NCBI GenBank assembly: GCA_017442855.1
Contig: JAFSPM010000037.1
Coordinates: 145,963-209,962 of the forward strand
Origin: Bacteroidaceae bacterium
Lineage (GTDB): Bacteria; Bacteroidota; Bacteroidia; Bacteroidales; Bacteroidaceae
Direction: 5' to 3'
Length of the DNA stretch: 64,000 nucleotides
A program made the translations under genes and the position numbers. Shown piece by piece: positions 45,912-53,072 of the stretch. Under the pieces are notes generated by a model. The model saw only the letters and a program-made list of their open reading frames with translations. It had not been told where the DNA came from and searched no databases. Numbering within the stretch: the stretch's first letter is position 1; every line of letters begins with the position of its first letter.

Positions 45912-48509
45912 ATGAAACGAATAATTATATATTTTACAACCATATTTGCTGCACTTGCCTTCTCTACAGGAGTGTATGCCCAAAAGATCAGAGGTGTAGT
46001 GACCGACTCTCTGACCAACGAGCCATTGCTCTATGTTACCGTACAGTATGAGGGGAAAGGATCGGGCAGTGTGACAAACGGTGACGGACAGTACGAGGTG
46101 GACAATCATGCCCGCAGAGGATGGACCGAACTGACCTTTTCTGCCATCGGCTACGAAACCAAGAAAATAAAGATTACCTCTGCTACCCGTGAACTGACAC
46201 TCAAGCTGAAGCCCGCCGATATTCAGATAGCAGAAGTAACTGTCAAACCTGGACGTGAGCGCTATCGCCGCAGGGAAAACCCTGCCGTGATTTTCATGCG
46301 CAAAGTCATCGAGAAGAAAAAAGGACTCAAACTGGAAACCAACGACTACTACGAATACCGTAAGTATCAGAAGATGCGTATGTCTATCAACGACATCACA
46401 TCAGAGAAGATGGAGAAAGGTATATATAAGAAATTCTCTTTCTTCAAAGACCAGATGGAGGTATCAGAAAAAACAGGCAAGACCATTCTGCCTATCTCTA
46501 TCAAGGAAACAGCTTCTCGCACCATCTACCGCAAGAGCCCTGAGAGCAAGAAGGAGATTATTGACGGCTACAACACGTCGGGCATTGAAGAGTTCTTCAG
46601 TACGGGCGATATGGTGGGTACCATCTTGTCGGATGTATTCAAGGACATCAATATCTATGACGATGACATCAACCTCCTGCAACGTCGCTTTGTAAGTCCG
46701 ATTGGTCGTGGTGCCATCACTTTCTACCAATACTATTTGGAGGATACCCTGATGGTGGATAAGACCGAGTGCATCCACCTTACTTTCGTTCCTGCCAACC
46801 CGATGGACCCTGGCTTTACAGGTCATCTGTACGTGGCACGCGACTCCAGCTATGCCGTGAAACGTTGCATCATGAACCTTCCCAAAAAGACCGCTGTGAA
46901 CTTTGTGGAAGACATGATTGTTACCCAGGAATACGAGCAGATGCCCGATAGCAGTTGGGTACTGATGAACGATGACATGACCGTACAGATGAAACTGTCA
47001 TCGGCCATCCAAGGTTTGGAGATACAACGTATCACCCGCTACTCCGATTATAAATTCGACCCGATAGAACCTCGTTTGTTCCGCCTCAAAGGCGATGTCA
47101 TCAAAGAGAATGACATGACGAACAAGACCGATGAGTTCTGGGCCGAAGTGCGCCATGAGCCACTGACCAAGCAGGAGAGTACTATGGATGTGTTCATGAA
47201 CCGCTTGGAACAAATACCAGGCTTCAAGTTTGCTATCTTTGCCTTAAAAGCATTGATTGAAAACTACATCGAACTGGGTGACCGTGAACATCCTAGTAAA
47301 GTGGATTTAGGTCCTATCAACACCATCGTGACCAGCAACTTCGTCAATGGCTTGCGTCTTCGTCTAAGTGCAGGAACCACTGCCAATTTAAGCAAGCACT
47401 GGTTTTTCGAAGGTTATGGAGCCTACGGTTTCAAGGATCACAAGTGGATGTATCAGGGCAAGGTATCCTATTCATTCCTGCCACGTCAGTATATGTTGTG
47501 GGAATTCCCCAAGCACTACATACAGTTCAAGTATCAGTATGACGTGATGTCACCCAGCGACAAGTACCTCGACACCGATAAGGATAATATGTTTGTGGGA
47601 TTGAGGTGGACCGTCATGGACCAGATGATGTATTCACGCAATGCCGAACTGACATACGAATTGGAAACACATTCTGGTTTTTCTGTCAAGGCACAGGCAC
47701 GACATCGTACTGATGAACCGGTAGGTACATTGGCCTACTTTAAGAACGACGGACCTATACCTGGTGTGCTCAGCGAGCAGAACACATTTGTAAAGGACAT
47801 GACCACCAACGAACTGGCCATCACGCTTCGTTATGCCCCTGGTGAATCATTTATCAACACCAAGCAACGACGCAGACCTATTTCACTGGATGCACCTATC
47901 TATACGCTGACCCATACCTTTGGATTCAAGGGGTTGGGTGGTGACTACAACTTCAATATCACTGAGTTCAGCATGCGCAAACGTTTCTGGTTGGGCTCAT
48001 GGGGACACCTGAATATCATTGCCCGTGCCGGTGCCGAGTGGAACAAGGTACCGTTCCCCATGCTGAACATCCCCATCGCCAACCTGTCGTATATCATGAT
48101 GTACGATCAGGAATCGTTTGGCCTCATCAAGAATATGGAGTTCTTGAACGACCGCTATGCGGCACTGTTTGTGAAGTATAACATGAATGGTAAGTTGTTC
48201 AACCGCATCCCACTTATCAAGAAATTGAAATGGAGGGAGATGTTCTGTGTACGTGCGATGTGGGGCACCCTGACCGACAAGAACAACCCATACTTGCCAG
48301 GGAACGAAGATTTGTTTGTGTTCCCAATGCGCAATGGACAACCAGCCAGTTTCCTGATGGATTCCAAGAAGCCCTACGTGGAGGTAAGCTTCGGTATTTA
48401 CAATATCTTCAAACTTCTCCATGTAGAATATGTAAGGCGACTCACTTACTTGGATGCTCCAGGCACTCATAAAGGCGGCTTCCGTTTCATGGTGTTGATG
48501 ACATTCTAA
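45912..48509 (+). CDS. DUF5686 outer-membrane protein with N-terminal carboxypeptidase-like domain
   Basis: 865 aa with a signal peptide ending STGVYAQ. Residues ~25-110 form a CarboxypepD_reg-like beta-sandwich (IRGVVTDSLTNEPLLYVTVQ, GYETKKIKI). The remainder is the DUF5686 region, ending in a probable outer-membrane beta-barrel with a final aromatic strand (GGFRFMVLMTF). Such proteins are common and long (800-900 aa) in Bacteroidota. The function is unknown. It starts 29 nt after the epimerase gene, so it may be co-transcribed. Confidence 0.85.
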   Translation: MKRIIIYFTTIFAALAFSTGVYAQKIRGVVTDSLTNEPLLYVTVQYEGKGSGSVTNGDGQYEVDNHARRGWTELTFSAIGYETKKIKITSATRELTLKLKPADIQIAEVTVKPGRERYRRRENPAVIFMRKVIEKKKGLKLETNDYYEYRKYQKMRMSINDITSEKMEKGIYKKFSFFKDQMEVSEKTGKTILPISIKETASRTIYRKSPESKKEIIDGYNTSGIEEFFSTGDMVGTILSDVFKDINIYDDDINLLQRRFVSPIGRGAITFYQYYLEDTLMVDKTECIHLTFVPANPMDPGFTGHLYVARDSSYAVKRCIMNLPKKTAVNFVEDMIVTQEYEQMPDSSWVLMNDDMTVQMKLSSAIQGLEIQRITRYSDYKFDPIEPRLFRLKGDVIKENDMTNKTDEFWAEVRHEPLTKQESTMDVFMNRLEQIPGFKFAIFALKALIENYIELGDREHPSKVDLGPINTIVTSNFVNGLRLRLSAGTTANLSKHWFFEGYGAYGFKDHKWMYQGKVSYSFLPRQYMLWEFPKHYIQFKYQYDVMSPSDKYLDTDKDNMFVGLRWTVMDQMMYSRNAELTYELETHSGFSVKAQARHRTDEPVGTLAYFKNDGPIPGVLSEQNTFVKDMTTNELAITLRYAPGESFINTKQRRRPISLDAPIYTLTHTFGFKGLGGDYNFNITEFSMRKRFWLGSWGHLNIIARAGAEWNKVPFPMLNIPIANLSYIMMYDQESFGLIKNMEFLNDRYAALFVKYNMNGKLFNRIPLIKKLKWREMFCVRAMWGTLTDKNNPYLPGNEDLFVFPMRNGQPASFLMDSKKPYVEVSFGIYNIFKLLHVEYVRRLTYLDAPGTHKGGFRFMVLMTF

Positions 48510-48522
48510 ACCCTTGACATTC

Positions 48523-49794
48523 ATGCAACCCTTAGCAGAAAGGCTTCGTCCACAAACGCTTGATGATTACATCGGCCAGAAACACTTGGTCGGTGAAGGA
48601 GCTGTTTTGCGACAGATGATTGACAAGGGGGAGATATCGTCGTTCATCATGTGGGGACCTCCAGGGGTGGGCAAGACCACCTTGGCACAAATCATCGCCC
48701 ACAAATTAGAGACCCCGTTCTATACGCTGAGTGCGGTAACCAGTGGCGTGAAGGATGTTCGTGACGTGATAGACAGAGCCAAGCATGCCCGCTTCTTCTC
48801 ACAAGCCAGTCCAATACTGTTTATCGACGAGATCCACCGTTTCAGCAAGTCGCAGCAAGATTCACTGCTGGGTGCCGTGGAACAAGGGGTGGTGACTTTG
48901 ATTGGTGCCACCACCGAGAACCCATCGTTCGAAGTGATTCGTCCTTTGCTGTCGCGTTGCCAGGTATATACCCTCCACTCATTGGAGCAATCCGACCTGT
49001 TAGAACTACTCCATCACGCCATCACCACAGACGTTGAACTGAAGAAGCGCAAGATTGAGTTGCGTGAGACCTCCGACCTGCTGCGTTTCAGCGGGGGCGA
49101 CGCACGCAAGTTGCTCAACATACTGGAACTTGTTGTACAAGCCGAACAGCAAGATCCTATCGTCATCACCAACGAACTGGTGGCTAAACGCATCCAACAG
49201 AATCCGTTGGCGTACGACAAGGATGGTGAGATGCATTATGACATCATTTCAGCCTTCATCAAAAGCATCCGAGGCAGTGACCCAGATGCTGCCATCTATT
49301 GGCTGGCACGCATGGTAGAGGGAGGCGAAGACCCTGCGTTCATCGCCCGCCGACTGGTCATCCTCGCTGCAGAAGACATCGGCTTGGCCAATCCCAACGC
49401 CCTCCTGTTGGCCAACGCTTGTTTTGACACGCTGATGAAGATAGGCTGGCCCGAAGGGCGCATCCCTTTGGCAGAGACAGCCATCTACCTGGCAACAAGT
49501 CCGAAGAGCAACTCTGCTTATCTGGCCATCGACAAAGCTTTAGGGGAGGTAAGGAAATCGGGCAATCAACCCGTACCTTTGCACCTACGCAACTCCCCCA
49601 CCCAACTGATGCAAGAACTGGGCTACGGCATTGATTACAAGTATGCCCACGATTTCCCCGGACATTTTGTAAACCAGCAGTATTTGCCCGATGCCCTCCG
49701 GCAGGCACAGTTCTGGGAACCTCAACCCAACCCCGCCGAGGAGAAACACAAAGAGCGGATGAAGGCACTGTGGGGGAAGGAAAAGAATTATTGA
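48523..49794 (+). CDS. rarA: Replication-associated recombination protein A (AAA+ ATPase)
   Basis: 423 aa starting at the ATG of MQPLAERLRPQTLDDYIGQ; an in-frame TTG three codons upstream is rejected. Walker A MWGPPGVGKTTLAQ, Walker B ILFIDEIHRFSKSQQD, sensor 1 GATTENPSFEV, and the RarA/WRNIP1 C-terminal MEGGEDPAFIARRLVILAAE and GYKYAHD-like YKYAHDFPGHFVNQQYLPD are all present. It acts at stalled replication forks. Confidence 0.95.
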   Translation: MQPLAERLRPQTLDDYIGQKHLVGEGAVLRQMIDKGEISSFIMWGPPGVGKTTLAQIIAHKLETPFYTLSAVTSGVKDVRDVIDRAKHARFFSQASPILFIDEIHRFSKSQQDSLLGAVEQGVVTLIGATTENPSFEVIRPLLSRCQVYTLHSLEQSDLLELLHHAITTDVELKKRKIELRETSDLLRFSGGDARKLLNILELVVQAEQQDPIVITNELVAKRIQQNPLAYDKDGEMHYDIISAFIKSIRGSDPDAAIYWLARMVEGGEDPAFIARRLVILAAEDIGLANPNALLLANACFDTLMKIGWPEGRIPLAETAIYLATSPKSNSAYLAIDKALGEVRKSGNQPVPLHLRNSPTQLMQELGYGIDYKYAHDFPGHFVNQQYLPDALRQAQFWEPQPNPAEEKHKERMKALWGKEKNY

Positions 49795-49883
49795 CTTTCT
49801 GGAACAGCGAGTGCAGAGCCAAGCTTACTTGAGCTATGCCGAGTCGTGACAGAATTGTTACGTAGTAAAATTAACCAGCCGAA

Positions 49884-49936
49884 ATAGATGTGTGTAGGCA
49901 GCATATCTGCTTGCAGTCAGCTGCCAGCACATCTAT
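49884..49936. repeat. Long imperfect hairpin between rarA and the dehydrogenase gene
   Basis: Arms ATAGATGTG...GGCAGC and GCTGCC..CACATCTAT enclose a 19-nt tip. There is no T-run, so it is not a simple terminator. The motif CACATCTATGAGG on its right arm resembles ACACATCCATGAGG at 53054-53067 in the repeat-rich gap. Confidence 0.5.
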
Positions 49937-49989
49937 GAGGCGAGAATATAATTTTAGCTATAGTTATGAGTCAAAATAAAGAAAACAAA

Positions 49990-50946
49990 ATGAAGATAGT
50001 TGTTTTAGACGGTTATGCAGGCAACCCTGGCGACATGTCATGGGACGAATTGAACGCCTTGGGCGATTGCACCATTTACGACCGCACCACACCCGAAGAA
50101 ACGATTGAGCGTGCCAAAGACGCTGATATCGTACTGACTAACAAGGTATGCTTTCATGCAGCAGATTTCGACCAATTGCCTCATCTGAAATACATAGGTG
50201 TGCTGGCCACAGGTTTTAATGTCATCGACTGCGAAGCGGCAAAAGCCCACGAAGTGGTGGTGACCAACATTCCCGCCTACAGCACCAACTCCGTAGCTCA
50301 GATGGTTTTCGCCCATATCCTCAATATCTACAACCGGGTAGATCACTATGCTACCGAGATACGAGAACAAGATGCCTGGGTGAAGTGCAAGGACTTCAGC
50401 TACCTCAACACCCCACTGATGGAACTCTATGGCAAGAAAATGGGCATCGTTGGTATGGGTAATACAGGTTCGGCAACAGCCCGCATAGCTTTCGGCTTTG
50501 GCATGGAGGTATTAGCCTATACCTCTAAGTCACAGCTCCAATTACCACATGAGGTGAAGAAGGTGGAGTTGGACGACCTCTTCCGTCTGTGCGACATCGT
50601 GAGTCTGCATTGTCCGCTCACGCTCACCACCAAGAACCTGGTGAATGCCGAACGACTGAAACTGATGAAGCCCACCGCCATTATCATTAACACCAGTCGC
50701 GGACCCGTGGTGAATGCCCACGACCTGGCAGAGGCGCTGAACAACGGTCAGATTATGGCAGCTGGCGTAGATGTACTGGAGACAGAACCTCCTACCGCTG
50801 ACAACCCACTACTGAAGGCTCGCAACTGCTACATCACTCCACATATTGCCTGGGCAAGCTACGAGGCACGTACCCGCCTCATGGAGATCGCGGTGAACAA
50901 CGTAAAAGCCTTTATCGAAGGTCAACCCATCAACGTTGTTAATTAA
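49990..50946 (+). CDS. D-2-hydroxyacid dehydrogenase (glycerate/hydroxypyruvate dehydrogenase-like)
   Basis: 318 aa from MKIVVLDGYAGNPGDMSWDE, the usual family start; an ATG at 49966 would add eight polar residues. The NAD-binding motif GKKMGIVGMGNTGSATARI is near residue 145. The catalytic Arg (NTSRGPVVN), Glu (DVLETEPP) and His (YITPHIAWAS) are all present. Its closest relatives by eye are HprA-type hydroxypyruvate/glycerate dehydrogenases of Bacteroidota. It acts in the cytoplasm. Confidence 0.87.
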   Translation: MKIVVLDGYAGNPGDMSWDELNALGDCTIYDRTTPEETIERAKDADIVLTNKVCFHAADFDQLPHLKYIGVLATGFNVIDCEAAKAHEVVVTNIPAYSTNSVAQMVFAHILNIYNRVDHYATEIREQDAWVKCKDFSYLNTPLMELYGKKMGIVGMGNTGSATARIAFGFGMEVLAYTSKSQLQLPHEVKKVELDDLFRLCDIVSLHCPLTLTTKNLVNAERLKLMKPTAIIINTSRGPVVNAHDLAEALNNGQIMAAGVDVLETEPPTADNPLLKARNCYITPHIAWASYEARTRLMEIAVNNVKAFIEGQPINVVN

Positions 50947-50968
50947 ATGACAATTATCAAATTAGATT

Positions 50969-51226
50969 ATGCTGACAGTAGTACTCATGATGTTCGGAGG
51001 TATCCTGTGCGGCTACCTGCTACGGAAAAAGCAGGTGCCACACGTACAGCAGGTTACCACCGTACTGATTTGGGTATTGTTGTTCCTACTGGGTCTGAAC
51101 ATCGGCAGCAATGAACAAATCATCCACAGCATCGGCTCTTTAGGGATAGAGGCTTTGCTTATCACCGTCTTTACCACCTTGGGTAGCCTCATAGCTGCCT
51201 GGTTGTTATGGAGGAAAGTCAGATGA
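50969..51226 (+). CDS. LysO-type exporter, N-terminal subunit
   Basis: 85 aa with three hydrophobic segments (MLTVVLMMFGGILCGYLL, VLIWVLLFLLGLNIGSN and IEALLITVFTTLGSLIAAWL). This corresponds to the first ~85 residues of the LysO/YbjE (DUF340) lysine exporter. Its stop overlaps the start of the next gene (ATGA at 51223-51226). The two together equal the length of a single-chain LysO. Confidence 0.82.
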   Translation: MLTVVLMMFGGILCGYLLRKKQVPHVQQVTTVLIWVLLFLLGLNIGSNEQIIHSIGSLGIEALLITVFTTLGSLIAAWLLWRKVR

Positions 51227-51825
51227 AAGGCAGCCTCATCATCATAGCGTTCTTTATTGCGGGTGTCATCTGCGGCTACACAGGACTCATCTCTGCTGAC
51301 ATCGCACAAAGTGACATCAGTTTCTATGCCTTGTGCGCCCTGCTGCTGAGTGTGGGTTTCAGTGTGGGCAACGACCCCACCACCTGGCAACGCTTCCGTG
51401 CCCTGAACCCCCGTTTGGTATGGCTACCCGTCATGACCATCCTGGGCACCTTGGCAGGCAGCATTGTGGTCAGTCTGCTGTTGCCCCTACGGTCAACTAC
51501 CGATTGCATGGCTGTTGGCTCAGGCTTTGCCTATTACTCGTTGTCCAGCATCCTCATCACGCAATACAAAGGAGCCGAACTGGGCACCATCGCCCTACTG
51601 GCCAACATTGCCCGAGAAATCATTACCCTGATAGGGGCACCATTGATGGTAAGATGGCTGGGCAGCTTAGCGCCCATCTCATCTGGAGGGGCCACCACCA
51701 TGGACACCACCCTTCCCATCATTACACGCACCAGCGGACAGCAATACGTCATCCTCTCCCTCTACCACGGGTTCATCGTTGATTTCAGTGTACCCTTTCT
51801 GGTAACATTCTTTTGTTCCATCTAA
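51223..51825 (+). CDS. LysO-type exporter, C-terminal subunit
   Basis: 200 aa from MKGSLIIIAFFIAGVICGY. The GGAGG-like site just upstream (GGAGGAAAG) and the ATGA overlap decide this start over the ATG at 51208. It has several membrane helices, with SVGFSVGNDPTTW, AVGSGFAYYSLSSILI and the family signature GGATTMDTTLPIITR. It should export lysine or related amino acids across the inner membrane together with the 85-residue subunit. Confidence 0.85.
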   Translation: MKGSLIIIAFFIAGVICGYTGLISADIAQSDISFYALCALLLSVGFSVGNDPTTWQRFRALNPRLVWLPVMTILGTLAGSIVVSLLLPLRSTTDCMAVGSGFAYYSLSSILITQYKGAELGTIALLANIAREIITLIGAPLMVRWLGSLAPISSGGATTMDTTLPIITRTSGQQYVILSLYHGFIVDFSVPFLVTFFCSI

Positions 51826-51842
51826 CTACACCTTATATAAAT

Positions 51843-52847
51843 ATGGAAGAAAACACCCAAGAGAAAAGAATTGATTTAATGGTCGGCAAGAAGATTCTCT
51901 ATGTGCACGGCTTTGGTTCATCGGGTGCCTCTGGTTCTGCCAAAGGCATACGCATCTTGTTGCCAGAGGCTACTGTCATTGCACCCGACCTGCCCGTTCA
52001 TCCTGCGGAAGCAATGGACTTATTGCACCATATCTGTGACACTGAGAAGCCTGATATGATTATCGGTTCCTCGATGGGTGGCATGTACACCGAGATGCTC
52101 TATGGCTTCGACCGCCTGTTGGTGAACCCAGCCTTCCAGATTGCCGACACCATGGCGGAGCACAATATGATGGGCAGGGTGACATTCAGTAACCCACGTC
52201 AAGACGGTGCCACCGAATTCTTTGTCAACAAAGCCCTTCAGAACGAGTTCAGGGAAATGTCAAGTCATTGCTTTGAGGGTGTGAATGATGCTGAGCGACA
52301 ACGCGTGTTTGCCCTCTACGGCATCCACGATGGTTTGGTACACACCTTCGACTTGTTCTCGGAGCACTATACCCAGGCCATCCGTTTCAATGGTGCCCAT
52401 TTCCTGAACGACCATGCTTTGGTGCGTTGTGTACTGCCTGTGGTACAATGGATTGATGACCGCCAGGAAGGTCGCGAACGCCCTATCCTATACATTAGTC
52501 TGGACGATACCTTACGTAAAGGCGACGAACCGATGCCTGCTGCCGTGAAAGCATTCCAGAAGTTGGCTGCTGTCTATGATACCTATATCTTAGGGGCAGC
52601 ACCCTATAACGAGCCTGATGCCTGGGGCGAACAAGTAAGATGGGTAGAGAAATGGTTAGGTGTACCAGCTTACAACCGCCTGATCCTCTCCTCCCATAAG
52701 AACCTGAGCTACGGCGACTACCTGATTGACGCGCACACTTCTCATGGTGCCGATGGTTTCATGGGTACACACATACAGTTTGGGGCTGATCCCTATAAGA
52801 CTTGGGAAGATGTAATGACTTTCTTCGACCGTCTCAGCGGTCAATAG
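51843..52847 (+). CDS. Fusion of a YqiA-like esterase and a HAD 5'(3')-deoxyribonucleotidase-like domain
   Basis: 334 aa from MEENTQEKRID; the upstream TTG-initiated frame is not supported. Residues ~14-210 are a YqiA/YcfP-type alpha/beta hydrolase: KILYVHGFGSSGASGSAKGI, nucleophile Ser77 in IIGSSMGGMY, and a C-terminal His in NGAHFLND. Residues ~215-330 follow the 5'(3')-deoxyribonucleotidase HAD fold, with SSHKNLSYGDYLIDAHTSHG and GTHIQFGADPYKTWEDVM. The HAD nucleophile motif DxDxT reads S219-L-D-D-T, so the catalytic Asp is replaced by Ser. The second domain may therefore bind a nucleotide without cleaving it. Confidence 0.75.
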   Translation: MEENTQEKRIDLMVGKKILYVHGFGSSGASGSAKGIRILLPEATVIAPDLPVHPAEAMDLLHHICDTEKPDMIIGSSMGGMYTEMLYGFDRLLVNPAFQIADTMAEHNMMGRVTFSNPRQDGATEFFVNKALQNEFREMSSHCFEGVNDAERQRVFALYGIHDGLVHTFDLFSEHYTQAIRFNGAHFLNDHALVRCVLPVVQWIDDRQEGRERPILYISLDDTLRKGDEPMPAAVKAFQKLAAVYDTYILGAAPYNEPDAWGEQVRWVEKWLGVPAYNRLILSSHKNLSYGDYLIDAHTSHGADGFMGTHIQFGADPYKTWEDVMTFFDRLSGQ

Positions 52848-52849
52848 CA

Positions 52850-53000
52850 TAATTCCTCCCCATGCAAAGGGGAGGAGTTATGAGGGATTTTTTTCTAGCT
52901 GCTCCCCTGATTAGGGGGAGAAGTTATGAGAGATTTTTTCTAGCTGCTCCCCTGATTAGGGGGAGGAATTATGAGAGATTTTTTCTAGCTGCTCCCCTGA
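52850..53000. repeat. 45-bp tandem repeat, about four units
   Basis: The marker CTAGCT occurs at 52895, 52940 and 52985, exactly 45 bp apart, and the DNA before 52895 is a diverged fourth unit. Each unit contains a CTCCCC...GGGGAG hairpin and GTTATGAGAGATTTTTT-like sequence, so each could form a terminator-like stem with a T-run. It lies between the convergent esterase-HAD and GH2 genes. Confidence 0.8.
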
Positions 53001-53032
53001 TTAGGGGAGCTGTCACAAAGTGACTGAGGGGT
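52992..53032. repeat. Palindromic repeat, same family as the copy in nudC
   Basis: CTCCCCTGATTAGGGGAG, then CTGTCACAAAGTGAC, then TGAGGGGT. The layout is the same as at 36050-36093: large palindrome, small palindrome, GAGGGGT. It overlaps the last 45-bp unit, which suggests the tandem array grew from one end of this element. Confidence 0.7.
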
Positions 53033-53072
53033 AAACCCTCAAGGGAGCAGCTACACACATCCATGAGGTATA

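Noticed and set aside
50969-51825. Frameshift in a single lysO gene
   Set aside because: The ATGA overlap and a good ribosome-binding site before the second start indicate two genes by design.
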